64,000 nucleotides of DNA from Larix kaempferi (lineage: Eukaryota > Streptophyta > Pinopsida > Pinales > Pinaceae): positions 2,294,001 to 2,358,000 of the forward strand of contig BSBM01000191.1 in the NCBI GenBank assembly GCA_027924585.1, written 5' to 3'. The notes under the pieces were generated by a model. The model was not told the origin of the DNA and did no database searches. It saw only the letters and a list, made by a program, of their open reading frames with translations. Made by a program: the position numbers and the translations under genes. This document shows, one piece after another, positions 62,501 to 64,000 of the stretch (positions are counted from its first letter, which is position 1; each line of letters opens with the position of its first letter).

Positions 62501-63867
62501 GTAGATGACAATCAGGGAAACTTATCTTATAATGCTTATAAGAAAATATACCTGTGATTTTGCTGCAATTCAGTCAAGAGTCCCATTTGGAAATGTGAGA
62601 TTATTCATGGATAGTTAGATTCAGAACATTCTGCAGGATAGCTAGGGCAAATGGTATACCTGATTTTACAATGGGAGTGGAATTTGCCTCAACTTCCACA
62701 TTCTGTACTACATTAGCTTTGCAAAAACAATAATCACAAGGAAAATAATATCTTCATCAGGAAAGGTTCATTTTGCTGCATGTGCTAGCTCTGCTGTCTA
62801 AACTTGAGGATCTGGAGGAATTGAAGAATTTAGAACATCAAGGGTGTATAGTAACCTTTCTATAGGTCCTCCATCTGATCCTTTGAAACTTGCCAATCAA
62901 AGTCTGATTAAATGCGCATTTTTTTTCAAATTTTACAGAGCAGAAGAGGTGACAGCATTAAACAGAGAATGCAGTCTGAGGTAGAGAAGATAAATTGTGT
63001 GGAAAACAAAACCAACCTGATAAGGGCATGGGGTAAAACGTAATTCGATATTAGTAAAATCTGAGATACTATAAATCAATTAATCCTATAGGGTTCATTA
63101 AGTTCAAAATCCTGACCACACTGATTTACAAATTAGGAAATTATCAGACAATTTGCAATGAATATTGTAAAATAGTGGATTGAAGACTAACATTATAGCT
63201 TGAAAGAGCAAATTCTTATTAATTTTCCGAGTTTCTACTGCACAGGATTGAAATTTATCAATTGTATAGAAACACAGAAAGAATAGCATTAGGAAAACAT
63301 ACTGTGCTACTTCTTAAAAACCTTGCATACTGGGCTCAATAATCATTAAATCAAAATAATTTAATAATTCCAATCTCTAGAATTGCTAGACTTGAATCAG
63401 GACTTATAAGTTAAGTCCTTGCAAACATCAGCCCATGAGATTTACAAGGAAATCAGAAAAACAAATTCAGAAATAGAGATGTTGATGACTACAGCGTTGG
63501 ATTCTACCTTGGCTAGGAAAACTAGACACTTATGGAATGCATTTTCCTGAAATTTATGCATTCAGATTTCTCTTTTTCCTCTCCATTTTGATAAACAATG
63601 CTCCAAAGTATTTAAGGTGTATTAATATTTTGGCATGTCTTACATAACTTTGCCTTTTGTGTGCATGGTTTCTTGTGGCGACAGGGACCTCTCCGTGAAA
63701 GCATTATGGCTATTCAGAATGAAATAAGCGATGGAGAATTGATACGAGACTGCTTGCAACTTGGTGCAGCGGATGTGAAGGGTCTATTACAGGTTGTCAG
63801 AGACCTGATCGTTCGGGTTTTGGCAGCTCCTTCATCGAGACAAGGATCTTCACATACAGAGCTTTAA
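5313..63867 (+). CDS. host gene, three exons, small secreted/ER protein of unknown function
   Basis: Join 5313-5526, 5963-6261 and 63685-63867: 231 codons plus stop. Exon 1 ends in phase 1 at CAG/GTCATA. Exon 2 begins after TTAG and completes a Gly codon. Exon 2 ends in phase 0 at TCT/GTAAGT, and exon 3 begins after CGACAG in phase 0. Intron 1 is 436 bases and intron 2 is 57,423 bases. The protein starts with a typical signal peptide (basic MGNKRC, a leucine-rich core, ANA before a probable cleavage site near residue 25). A mostly helical body follows, including GWDYILNYAWRE in exon 2 and a helical end with LIRDCLQLGAADVKGLLQV in exon 3. There are no stops or frameshifts. I think similar uncharacterised proteins exist in other seed plants but cannot name the family. 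All the transposon material between 7 and 60 kb lies in intron 2. Confidence 0.75.
5963..6261 (+). CDS. host gene exon 2
   Basis: 299 bases between acceptor TTGTTAG (5956-5962) and donor GTAAGT (6262). The only in-frame joining to exon 1 uses the AG at 5961-5962; the next AG at 5969-5970 would shift the frame. It encodes about 100 residues of mainly helical sequence, with a tryptophan-rich block (VSWWRIVGSAGWDYILNYAW), a charged linker (ARSETEKVQW) and an amphipathic stretch (ALLQKLLAIF). Confidence 0.75.
6262..7042. other. start of intron 2, unannotated AT-rich DNA
   Basis: Follows the exon 2 donor. No coding frame of convincing composition and no recognisable repeat before the R repeat begins near 7043. 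Confidence 0.45.
7043..9097. repeat. dispersed repeat R, left copy
   Basis: Aligns with 27496-30241 in the same orientation from 'gaaaat.ac.t.ataa.tg' through 'tgttggg.atgcaacccaatgca' and 'ccataataaccaccta', to 'catgcgaccatgtgccaagtct' and the end near 'gaatggt'. Divergence is high by eye (of the order of 15-20%), far more than between the two ends of the pararetrovirus beside it. Minus a separate insertion near 8015-8236 it is about 1.8 kb. No coding frame is recognised. It may be an old LTR or a DNA transposon remnant. It stops exactly where pararetroviral sequence begins. Confidence 0.7.
8015..8236 (-). mobile_element. short non-LTR-type insertion with (TTATC)n tail
   Basis: In the R repeat, the right-hand copy reads straight through 'ccttaaggagagaatcc' (near 29430). 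The left copy is interrupted at the same point by a run of 'ataag' units followed by 'attttattaatgtccaacaa'. The same start sequence interrupts the right R copy at a different place (28250-29210). On the minus strand this is a 3' end with a TTATC repeat tail. A shared 3' end with different lengths suggests 5' truncation, as in LINE or SINE insertions. Confidence 0.5.
9226..9240 (+). promoter_or_regulatory. pararetroviral primer-binding site, left copy
   Basis: TGGTATCAGGGCCAG matches the initiator tRNA-Met complement TGGTATCAGAGCC with one change. This is the site where minus-strand synthesis starts in Caulimoviridae and conventionally marks base 1 of the genome. Confidence 0.85.
9359..9604 (+). 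pseudogene. pararetrovirus leader-proximal frame, in frame with movement protein
   Basis: 81 codons ending in TAG at 9602-9604. After the stop the same frame continues open into the movement-protein frame. The second copy (26619-26864) has the TAG at the same position. The stop was therefore present before the two copies separated. It may be a genuine end of a short upstream protein, a suppressible stop, or damage already in the integrating genome. There is no recognised domain. Confidence 0.55.
9605..10894 (+). pseudogene. pararetroviral movement protein (30K type)
   Basis: About 430 codons in one frame after the TAG at 9602. The first 180 or so residues resemble a caulimovirid 30K movement protein: the block around LGAIKFGLGPLVRP, the aspartate in VAIDTQ and the GGFTAPLHNGPCFGTIFP segment. 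Known role: target plasmodesmata and move virus between cells. The C-terminal 200 residues are less conserved and hold a CLACKK pair that could bind metal. No ATG lies in this frame between the TAG and the core domain, so the start is unresolved. The frame ends at 10892-10894 and overlaps the next small frame by 19 bases, a compact viral arrangement. Confidence 0.75.
10876..11244 (+). pseudogene. small coiled-coil frame, virion-associated-protein-like
   Basis: A frame of about 122 codons starting with ATG at 10876 inside the movement-protein end, with internal stops at 10927 and near 10978. It is rich in Lys, Glu, Leu and Ile in heptad-like spacing in the first two thirds. It ends with an acidic then strongly basic tail (KFGKMKKNSKKYK). 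Size, position between movement and coat proteins, coiled coil and basic tail all fit the virion-associated protein of caulimoviruses. That family is short and poorly conserved, so this is an assignment by position. Confidence 0.5.
11262..12071 (+). pseudogene. pararetroviral coat protein, N-terminal part
   Basis: Starts at ATG 11262. Stops lie at 11733 and 11841 in an otherwise continuous frame. The segment contains LLGQWVLYKKT and LSGLAHEWWRWLP, like the central capsid domain of caulimovirids and Ty3 gag, and continues to the insertion point of the family B element after 12071. The frame resumes without a shift after the duplicated CTATG at 21802-21806, so the two halves were one gene before the insertion. 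Confidence 0.7.
12072..14929 (-). repeat. family B LTR (3' LTR), internally deleted
   Basis: 2,858 bases. Compared with the other LTR it lacks 1,643 bases (equivalent to 20077-21719). The junction at 14835-14839 is ATCTC, which is present at both deletion edges in the intact copy, so the loss is a microhomology deletion. The LTR TATA-like stretch is at about 14014-14034 on the minus strand (CCTATTTAAAGG). Confidence 0.9.
15403..16869 (-). CDS. family B gag-like protein, 488 codons, intact
   Basis: An uninterrupted minus-strand frame, the only protein of the element. Residues 1-130 look like a Ty3-type gag capsid region: the start MAASERPRTFGR, then LPRFNGSDGVSIINHLYDLW, then LGSSLEGNARIWFDYL and FQQLLVSQW. 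Residues from about 145 are acidic and serine-rich. The second half (FYFPFQLSLT, SWWLEGVYEDQLHRF, then a hydrophobic end) is not any gag, protease or polymerase domain I know, and no zinc knuckle is present. Known role of gag: form the virus-like particle that carries element RNA. That the frame is intact in a decayed neighbourhood fits the recent insertion and perhaps selection on the protein. The ATG lies about 420 bases after the primer site. Confidence 0.75.
   Translation of the reverse strand: MAASERPRTFGRLKAFDFSKIYGAPHPMPNNFNQRLPRFNGSDGVSIINHLYDLWYYMDSLGTTEEDVLMRALGSSLEGNARIWFDYLAPGSITGYDMFQQLLVSQWKETISESFENIFEIPFHNPCVIDDFSYHDTEEESRDNNQVSLEANDHPVFRDQFYENVQMVVNQLVNAIPDKLSSYEFSDESIEEKSHDDGLVNQTNQEFSLIKSSNQYLNVYGKLRNNPSLNSSNGYNFSNSIFIQDCLFQLLGWGARNKFCPFSKKIGSINFQSAPPSNFSKSTLNLWSGKSLNVEIFKPESRYCRINGDTEFYFPFQLSLTNNILKSSWWLEGVYEDQLHRFSILKQQVGLISILILFHNLSLLGLCIIPGPLRIEYPGQVDEESILKQRELNVLSHLFPPYILNNNLHNFYDPINSWMEDVCSNQSFPLHDFILHHSTPFSIFEQVRKVVLSISLILNLVLTRSLSKNQRRIINLFDEWLHWIYDFT
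17107..17305 (-). repeat. triplicated primer-binding site of family B
   Basis: The tRNA-Asp complement (TGGCGCCGTTGCCGGGG on the minus strand) occurs three times, at 17107-17123, 17195-17211 and 17289-17305, spaced 88 and 94 bases. Each copy is preceded on the minus strand by TAACATTT, the last bases of the LTR. The whole LTR-PBS junction plus about 60 bases of leader was therefore tandemly copied. Only the 17289-17305 copy adjoins the real LTR. Confidence 0.9.
17309..21801 (-). repeat. family B LTR (5' LTR), near complete
   Basis: 4,493 bases, TG...CA ends with a 9-base inverted terminal TGTTATCAC. It lacks an 8-base 'tactatat' present in the 3' LTR close to its outer end. Adding back the two deletions makes both LTRs 4,501 bases, so there are no other length differences. 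Weak frames within it have no recognisable domain. Confidence 0.9.
21807..22148 (+). pseudogene. pararetroviral coat protein, C-terminal part with CCHC knuckle
   Basis: Continuation of the coat-protein frame beyond the family B insertion. It is very basic (HRKKKKKEFH, KKAYVRKRSE). A perfect CX2CX4HX4C zinc knuckle lies at 22062-22103 (Cys, Cys, His, Cys), and the frame ends at 22146-22148. Known role of the knuckle: RNA binding during packaging of the pregenomic RNA. The frame is open in this part. Confidence 0.8.
22149..22900 (+). pseudogene. pararetroviral pol N-terminal region: acidic stretch and coiled coil
   Basis: Follows the coat-protein stop. One frame (22212-22487) is extremely acidic, with repeated Asp and Ser (DDSDDDSDIH and SSSDSDSTSE), and is followed after a stop by a Lys- and Glu-rich predicted coiled coil (about 22490-22780). 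A run of eight T near 22890 is a likely frameshift site, because the protease frame is in a different phase. Similar acidic and helical linkers occur between coat protein and protease in several caulimovirids. Confidence 0.5.
22925..25309 (+). pseudogene. pararetroviral polyprotein: protease, reverse transcriptase, RNase H and tail
   Basis: One frame with a single internal stop (TAG 24461). An aspartic protease active site D-S-G lies at 22940-22948. The reverse transcriptase follows: the template block IFSKFDLKSGFYQIGI, then GQYQWKVLPFG, then the catalytic YIDD at 23945-23956, then EFLGFKI. RNase H begins with ETDAS near 24388; it continues past the TAG through SHKEILAVK and ends near FDIVYKPGYLNCVVDML. 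About 180 further residues follow with no recognised domain. There is no integrase, as expected for a pararetrovirus. Known role: process the polyprotein and copy pregenomic RNA into DNA. Confidence 0.85.
25310..25750 (+). pseudogene. pararetroviral 3' coding extension, unknown
   Basis: Same frame as the polyprotein after stops at 25307 and near 25367, open to 25750 (124 codons from 25376). It is rich in aromatic residues and contains VTTQKF-like and GNNQVMFGLDVEQCFDYN segments, and a cysteine cluster near the end (CPCGG, CICLQ). I do not recognise it. Together with the tail before 25309 it makes about 330 residues downstream of RNase H. It could correspond to a transactivator or inclusion-body gene, but I see no diagnostic motif. 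Confidence 0.45.
25722..25928 (+). repeat. ~102-bp tandem duplication upstream of pararetroviral promoter
   Basis: 25722-25823 and 25824-25928 align over their full length ('gtctgca..ggtgggacccc', 'gggccgccttaataggttcc', 'cacattgtaataattt'). The first copy also encodes the last residues of the 3' extension frame, so the duplication extends the intergenic region. Confidence 0.85.
26125..26134 (+). promoter_or_regulatory. pararetroviral pregenomic RNA promoter, TATA box
   Basis: TATAAATAAG lies 361 bases upstream of the second primer-binding site in the only non-coding stretch of the viral unit, as expected for the full-length transcript promoter. Confidence 0.6.
26358..27365 (+). repeat. pararetrovirus terminal redundancy, right copy
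   Basis: Right-hand partner of 9098-10105. Similarity stops sharply after 'ggctcc' at 27365, inside the movement-protein frame, where host DNA begins. Confidence 0.9.
26486..26500 (+). promoter_or_regulatory. pararetroviral primer-binding site, right copy
   Basis: TGGTATTAGAGCCAA: an initiator tRNA-Met complement, with a change at a different position from the left copy. Confidence 0.85.
26619..27368 (+). pseudogene. pararetrovirus leader frame and truncated movement protein, right copy
   Basis: Repeats 9359 onward: an 81-codon frame ending at the shared TAG (26862, here followed by a second TAG), then the movement-protein frame to 27365, where the host junction truncates it and a stop follows at once. 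About 180 residues of the movement protein core remain. Confidence 0.8.
27366..27495. other. short host segment between pararetrovirus and right R copy
   Basis: 130 bases with no similarity seen to the left flank. Confidence 0.5.
27496..30241. repeat. dispersed repeat R, right copy
   Basis: Direct, diverged copy of 7043-9097. It carries a 950-base insertion at 28250-29210 absent from the left copy, and lacks the left copy's small insertion. It ends near 'gaatggtgaactctgtaaca' at 30241. Without the insertion it is about 1.8 kb, like the left copy. Confidence 0.7.
28250..29210 (-). mobile_element. longer copy of the (TTATC)n-tailed insertion
   Basis: Starts with the same GATAA-rich run and 'ttttattaatgtccaacaa' phrase as 8015-8236, but is about 960 bases long. 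It contains a minus-strand open frame at 28856-29200 beginning MRSKDNT, rich in Ser, Pro and Arg, with no known domain. A shared 3' end with different 5' extents fits target-primed retrotransposition. The limits were found by comparison with the uninterrupted left R copy. Confidence 0.45.
30242..31057. other. intron DNA left of the family A solo LTR, with a hairpin
   Basis: No recognised gene. A 14-base stem (TTAACCC.CTGAAATT against AATTTCAGGGTTAA) with a 10-base loop lies at 31014-31052. It abuts the GGACC target-site duplication of the solo LTR (31053-31057). Open frames at 30319-30726 and 30609-31037 have low-complexity composition and no motif. Confidence 0.45.
33643..39029. mobile_element. 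hAT-like non-autonomous DNA transposon, with nested solo LTR
   Basis: Terminal inverted repeats CTAAGTTACC (33643) and CTATGTTACC (reverse strand at 39029) match at 9 of 10 bases. They are flanked by a perfect 8-base TSD CTTAGGAC (33635-33642 and 39030-39037), the size made by hAT transposases. Without the nested LTR the element is about 850 bases. Both ends are packed with short subterminal repeats of the GGATCC and GGATAC type. No transposase is present. The empty site is visible in the other family A LTR near 43310-43320. Confidence 0.8.
34412..38943 (+). mobile_element. family B solo LTR
   Basis: 4,532 bases, TGTTATCACATATATAG to ...TTTAGGTGATAACA, with perfect TSD GATCC (34407-34411 and 38944-38948). 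It aligns as the reverse complement of the family B LTRs at 12-21 kb, but with many more differences, so it is an older member. It lies in a GGATCC-rich part of the hAT-like element. A TATA-like TATTTAAAGG is at 36995-37004, about 2.6 kb into the LTR. Short frames inside it are remnants with no domain. Confidence 0.9.
39632..39825. other. sequence before the gene-fragment mosaic
   Basis: Continues the DNA that was joined to 31057 before the solo LTR inserted. A short direct repetition ('attagacagtac' and 'attggacagtac') ends it. It may be part of another captured fragment but I cannot identify it. Confidence 0.35.
39826..39995 (+). pseudogene. fragment resembling mRNA cap guanine-N7 methyltransferase
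   Basis: Translates to QYLHDCFASEEQAKSLLQ..SLLKPG; after a +1 shift the next frame gives GITADSSTTWSKY. Plant cap methyltransferases (the type-2 isoform in particular) carry this pair of blocks in the same order: the 'CF.SEE.A..LL.N.SSLLKPGG' helix and strand, then 'GI.PDS..IW.KY'. Known enzyme role: methylate the guanine cap of nuclear mRNA using S-adenosylmethionine. Only about 50 codons remain and they are frameshifted, so this is a captured or duplicated piece, not a gene. The identity comes from recalled family motifs. Confidence 0.65.
40000..40695 (+). pseudogene. fragment resembling mRNA export factor GLE1
   Basis: A coiled-coil stretch (KLEDERIEKLKALEEE) leads into IETWEQVRAKSTELFQMI and FAVKAVSQSE. 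After a shift comes VDLVLAEFHNKACIFTVPK, then ILYAAIVQTD and DGWAWMARFLNALPPNRFT. These are the successive signature blocks of the C-terminal helical repeat domain of plant GLE1, in the right order, with two or more frameshifts. Known role: activate the DEAD-box helicase at the nuclear pore during mRNA export. The pieces follow one another without recognisable intron DNA between them, which would fit an RNA-derived copy, but this is not proven. It joins directly to the next fragment. Confidence 0.7.
40703..40920 (+). pseudogene. fragment resembling ubiquitin receptor/peptidase DA1
   Basis: Begins DHAIALSLSEKELRK, a ubiquitin-interacting motif. After a frameshift a second such motif follows (EELAGALQASLDI), then YPTGYKICAGCNT, which matches the region leading into the LIM domain of plant DA1 proteins. 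A stop follows at once. Known role: ubiquitin-activated peptidase limiting organ growth. The fragment ends before the LIM zinc ligands are complete. Confidence 0.7.
40905..41118 (+). pseudogene. tail of the mosaic, serine-rich frame
   Basis: In the same frame as the start of the DA1-like piece: about 70 codons, acidic and serine-rich (SEISTSEVSSDSSYSSEY), ending at TGA 41116-41118. I do not recognise it. It could be a fourth captured fragment or out-of-frame sequence. Confidence 0.3.
41240..42093 (+). repeat. Ty3-type LTR (5' LTR), left end uncertain
   Basis: Ends GTGTGCTAACA at 42093, directly before a primer-binding site. It contains a TATA box TATATATTC at 41469-41477 and an AATAAA at 41641. 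The later part shares layout with the gypsy LTRs at 48568-48983 and 57336-57762 (a 'gcaga....cagat' then 'gggac.ccccc' arrangement) but is strongly diverged. The start is not resolved. Confidence 0.55.
42094..42117 (+). promoter_or_regulatory. primer-binding site of Ty3-type element
   Basis: AATTGGTGCCGTTGCTGAGGAA, following the LTR end TAACA: a decayed 'TTGGTGCCGTTGCCGGGGA' type site. A leader follows to about 42460 that aligns with the one at 49006-49250 ('gacattggtgag', 'gcgactccac', 'gatcc..acacaaggtatt'). Confidence 0.7.
42577..42591 (+). promoter_or_regulatory. copia-type primer-binding site
   Basis: TGGTATCATAACGAG, like the initiator tRNA-Met complement TGGTATCAGAGC. It sits immediately after the LTR end TTTTCACA. 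Confidence 0.75.
42640..42677 (+). other. overlapping hairpins next to the copia primer site
   Basis: GTACCGT (42640) pairs with ACGGTAC (42653), and CCGTATG (42643) pairs with CATACGG (42671). The two stems share bases, so only one can form at a time. The position, 50-90 bases after the primer site, is where retroelement packaging or dimerisation signals can lie. Confidence 0.4.
42718..45874 (+). mobile_element. family A solo LTR, right copy
   Basis: 3,157 bases, TGTTATCCAC to ...GGCGGCAACA, with perfect TSD TGGTG (42713-42717 and 45875-45879). It is the reverse complement of the left family A LTR over its full length. It has a TATA-like TCTATTTAAG at 43751-43760 and AATAAA at 43840-43845, leaving a downstream part of about 2 kb. 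It interrupts the leader of the gag-only copia element. Confidence 0.9.
45880..46862 (+). other. GC-rich leader of the gag-only copia element
   Basis: About 980 bases of markedly higher GC content than the rest of the window, purine-rich on the plus strand, between the solo LTR and the gag ATG. Long minus-strand open frames here (45845-46432, 46242-46850) follow from the base composition and have no domain. Nothing is recognised on the plus strand. Confidence 0.5.
46865..47880 (+). pseudogene. copia gag with zinc knuckle
   Basis: The first frame (46865-47443) carries the UBN2-type gag domain: YEDKLDGISNYLQWKRMG, then IWDTLTGFYESKTENKK, then MALRDKLHSTRMAKGES. A frameshift near 47400-47450 and a stop separate it from the second frame. 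That frame holds a CX2CX4HX4C knuckle (C-F-A-C-N-E-L-G-H-Y-A-R-Q-C, about 47580-47621) and an acidic end finishing at the TAG 47878-47880, inside the first bases of the LTR. Known role: particle formation and RNA binding. One shift repairs most of it, so decay is modest. Confidence 0.75.
47864..47874 (+). promoter_or_regulatory. polypurine tract of the copia element
   Basis: AAGAGGGAG immediately before the 3' LTR start TGTTAG; primes plus-strand synthesis in LTR elements. Confidence 0.7.
47875..48567 (+). repeat. copia 3' LTR
   Basis: 693 bases, TGTTAG to TTTTCACA. It has internal short repeats: 'ccatggtatt' and 'cttaaagtgatgttataaaa' each occur twice near 48050-48140, and 'gagtcatatctcttg' type units recur near 48175-48260. 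The last 115 bases match the truncated 5' LTR. Confidence 0.75.
48568..48983 (+). repeat. gypsy 5' LTR, truncated
   Basis: Aligns over its full length with 57336-57762 ('tttatactagttct.tgtctcattggatgt', 'tagtcgtgacaggactag' type phrase near the end). Its left part is cut off by the copia 3' LTR. Confidence 0.8.
48984..49005 (+). promoter_or_regulatory. gypsy primer-binding site
   Basis: AATTGCTGTCGTTGCCGGGG follows TAACA of the LTR: a decayed version of the TGGTGCCGTTGCCGGGGA type site used by many plant Ty3 elements. Confidence 0.75.
49515..50440 (+). pseudogene. gypsy gag
   Basis: An open frame of 117 codons (49515-49868) has the retrotransposon gag core: MKMFVQILVGDARTWYKSLP followed by FERNFTEKWDY, matching the 'F..SL.G.A..W...LP...I..W..F...F...F' pattern. 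Downstream to 50440 only short pieces remain, including KIERNTVATRE. No zinc knuckle could be found. Confidence 0.65.
50762..51304 (+). pseudogene. gypsy aspartic protease
   Basis: Two frames separated by a stop at 51017. PPVYISLLGNGLLRRNCML leads to where the D-S/T-G active site should be; it reads Y-S-stop-A-S, so the catalytic residue is lost. VMTLEVMNELGL and a hydrophobic VLTMDVVVID strand follow, as in Tat-type proteases. Confidence 0.55.
51430..52080 (+). pseudogene. archaeal-type RNase H ahead of the reverse transcriptase
   Basis: GVVFTSLLVKVFPFSFCLEF, then CANSMAKYEALLLGIEQG and KVNGDYELVANQV, match the 'C(T/S)NN.AEYEALL.GL' and 'V.GDS.LV..QV' blocks of the archaeal-like RNase H of plant Tat elements. 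A frame-shifted continuation (IWDEIECFQAFSITAIPRDQN) matches its C-terminal part. The next frame has NIGSWQVFEDERHVFNFL, a linker found before the RT in some plant Ty3 elements. The position between protease and RT differs from the common RT, RNase H, aRNH order. Confidence 0.6.
52081..53110 (+). pseudogene. gypsy reverse transcriptase
   Basis: Recognisable Ty3 blocks across several frames: KDVFAWSYGDLKTYDPKVI, LEAHIITPIRYSNNVANVV, REKNGEICICIDFKSPNF, LKDNYPLSSLEHVL and MLDGFSSYN. The catalytic YxDD appears as Y-Q-D-D (about 52816-52827), and HIVSKEGVRI follows. At least six stops and several shifts lie within it. Confidence 0.8.
53180..53770 (+). pseudogene. gypsy RNase H and connection fragment
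   Basis: YSSMEKQAYALVKALKYSRDY and YDLELKPTKLVHVQGLVKLM are the end blocks of the Ty3 RNase H. WNCDIIFYLK is like the start of the linker to integrase. The reading ends at about 53770 and copia sequence begins. Confidence 0.7.
53774..55153 (+). pseudogene. copia reverse transcriptase and RNase H
   Basis: Blocks in order: GFSQKEGVDYDETCAPITRY, then WKVHQIDVNTTFLNGVVEEE. A decayed RT core with N-V-D-D in place of Y-V-D-D lies near 54212, then YFLGLEVWQNPDEI. MIGSLMYLMNMRPDICFAV and VLRYLRGTIDYGL come next. RNase H has GYVDSDWDG (with NRKSTSR) and CDNQSSVKLSKNPVFHDKSK, and the end is ADVLTKPLSRVKFEYFRDKL. At least five stops or shifts (for example near 54101, 54361 and 54846) separate otherwise well conserved segments. 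Confidence 0.85.
55154..55169 (+). promoter_or_regulatory. polypurine tract of the 53.8-56.3 kb copia element
   Basis: GAAAGAGGGAGTAGTGAG just before the probable LTR start TGCCATAGC (55170). Confidence 0.6.
55170..56290 (+). repeat. copia 3' LTR with enhancer-like tandem repeats
   Basis: The upstream part (55184-55690) has about five decaying copies of a 60-130-base unit built from 'gcgaagatgcaggtt..gacct', 'ctccacat.atgtgacgt', 'tagtcact.tgtgacgtaatgt' and 'ctaggctacactcac'. TATAAATAAG lies at 55914-55923. The downstream part ends with a run-up to CTAACA like that of many copia LTRs. The left end at TGCCATAGC is a best estimate. Confidence 0.65.
56291..57335 (+). other. probable U3 part of the gypsy 3' LTR
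   Basis: Has repeated units of 'agttaaggaggggcacacttgac' type at about 56757-56935 (four copies) and a TATA-like 'CCTTTATATTC' near 57133. Its position directly before the part that matches the 5' LTR suggests it is the LTR promoter region lost from the left copy. Confidence 0.45.
57336..57762 (+). repeat. gypsy LTR, right copy
   Basis: Direct copy of 48568-48983. The end reads CATGATAAT where the left copy has GTGATAACA. Confidence 0.75.
57763..60270 (+). pseudogene. decayed long reading frame with coiled coils, unrecognised
   Basis: A chain of open segments on the plus strand: about 57770-58288 (split by the SINE), 58450-58878 (142 codons), several Lys/Glu/Gln-rich pieces with strong coiled-coil character at about 58880-59560, and 59791-60027 (78 codons, with DAYQRMWWNAKSCWIAVPNK). 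The last piece ends in PRRMRNQ-stop at about 60270. Stops and shifts are frequent. The acidic and basic N-terminal part (DDILCDILTKHKQVEKTK) and central LLPRYNAETGQVVVTTLEL do not match a family I know. The DNA after it has LTR-like promoter features, so it may be a non-standard gene of an LTR element. Confidence 0.45.
57814..58044 (+). mobile_element. tRNA-derived SINE
   Basis: 231 bases starting CCCCCGGGG, with an A box (GTGTAGACCAGTTGG at 57822) and a B box (CTGGTTCAAACCTCG near 57882), the internal RNA polymerase III promoter of tRNA-derived SINEs. It ends in a long A-rich tail interrupted by T. It is flanked by 20-base direct repeats, 57794-57813 and 58045-58064 (AATAGAGAC.ATTATTGAAG, one mismatch), as made by LINE machinery. 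It inserted in the decayed coding frame, whose codons read on correctly if one copy of the duplication is counted. Confidence 0.9.
60271..61900. other. LTR-like remnant and simple repeats
   Basis: CTATAAAAGGAAG at about 60502 is a good TATA box. Near 60778, 'caataaaat' is a possible polyadenylation signal. Around 61440-61560 there is a local repetition of 'cacagttatgacagattcc' like phrases. At 61776-61848 a 36-base unit ('gtagtccctggaggacagta') occurs twice with one change. It may be the 3' LTR of the element carrying the decayed frame before it; ends were not found. Confidence 0.35.
61901..63684. other. 3' end of intron 2, no element recognised
   Basis: No coding frame of convincing composition and no repeat seen. 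It ends in the exon 3 acceptor GCGACAG. Confidence 0.45.
63685..63867 (+). CDS. host gene exon 3 (last exon)
   Basis: Starts at GGACCTCTC after acceptor GCGACAG and ends with TAA 63865-63867: 60 codons, phase 0, matching the end of exon 2. It encodes a helical segment (RESIMAIQNEISDGELIRD) and LGAADVKGLLQVVRDLIVRV, and a polar serine-rich tail. The same register is open upstream of the acceptor only for eight codons. Confidence 0.75.
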   Translation, partial: GPLRESIMAIQNEISDGELIRDCLQLGAADVKGLLQVVRDLIVRVLAAPSSRQGSSHTEL

Positions 63868-63903
63868 TTTCCTACCTGTTGATTAATCCTTGTCGATTCA
63901 TAA

Positions 63904-63913
63904 AATAAATAAA
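63904..63913 (+). terminator. polyadenylation signals of the host gene
   Basis: Two overlapping AATAAA motifs (63904-63909 and 63908-63913), 37 bases after the stop codon of exon 3. Confidence 0.6.
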
Positions 63914-64000
63914 ACAACGATGGAAGTATGACATGCCCTGAGAACAGGGGCATACAAATTATTGGTTTTCTTCCAGGAATTTTCGAGCAGGAAGCTATGT

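Larger units (their letters stand above)
6262..63684 (+). other. intron 2 of the host gene, about 57.4 kb
   Basis: Bounded by a consensus donor (GTAAGT at 6262) and an acceptor (GCGACAG at 63678-63684), both phase 0. It holds every pararetroviral, LTR, SINE and hAT-like insertion described for 7-60 kb, in both orientations. Introns of this size are characteristic of conifers and other gymnosperms. The pairing of exon 2 with exon 3 rests on phase agreement, continuous protein character and the absence of any other convincing exon between them. RNA evidence is not available here. Confidence 0.65.

Noticed and set aside
1-64000. CRISPR arrays, operons, bacterial promoters or terminators
   Set aside because: The window is plant nuclear DNA with introns and retroelements; tandem repeats seen are LTR or leader duplications.

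Overview
The window reads as plant nuclear DNA, most likely from a gymnosperm and probably a conifer. The reasons are one small host gene with an intron of about 57 kb, AT-rich non-coding DNA, and a dense nest of long-LTR retrotransposons, solo LTRs, a LINE, a SINE, an hAT-like element and an endogenous pararetrovirus. The species-group call is inference. The rest rests on splice phase, target-site duplications, primer-binding sites and protein motifs read from the sequence.

Layout. 1-5188: upstream DNA with an unrecognised decayed frame (1-398), a decayed minus-strand LINE with a duplicated 3' end (880-2870), and AT-rich DNA. 5313-6261: first two exons of a 231-codon host gene for a small secreted or ER protein. 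6262-63684: one giant intron. 63685-63867: last exon, with polyadenylation signals just after it. All three exons join in phase.

Inside the intron, left to right: (i) an older dispersed repeat, 'R' (7043-9097, second copy 27496-30241), on either side of an endogenous Caulimoviridae-like pararetrovirus (9098-27365; unit about 7.5 kb with about 1 kb of terminal redundancy). (ii) A young gag-only LTR retrotransposon, family B (12072-21801, TSD CTATG), splitting the viral coat-protein frame. (iii) A 3.2-kb solo LTR of family A (31058-39626, TSD GGACC) holding an hAT-like element (33643-39029, TSD CTTAGGAC), which holds a 4.5-kb solo LTR of family B (34412-38943, TSD GATCC). (iv) A mosaic of pieces resembling three host genes: mRNA cap methyltransferase, GLE1 and DA1 (39826-41118). 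(v) A Ty3-type LTR and PBS (to 42117). (vi) A gag-only Ty1/copia element (42462-48567) broken by a second solo LTR of family A (42718-45874, TSD TGGTG). (vii) A decayed Ty3/gypsy element with an archaeal-type RNase H ahead of its RT (48568-53770), joined to the 3' part of a Ty1/copia element and its LTR (53770-56290), then a second gypsy LTR (to 57762). (viii) A decayed coiled-coil reading frame (57763-60270) hit by a SINE (57814-58044) with 20-bp target-site duplications. (ix) Quiet intron DNA up to exon 3.

Relative ages follow from nesting and divergence. The R copies are oldest. The pararetrovirus ends differ by about 3% in the stretch compared. The family B LTR pair inside it differs by about 8 substitutions in 2.85 kb, so it is the youngest large insertion. 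Only the host gene appears intact. The one transposon protein without breaks is the 488-codon family B gag-like frame.
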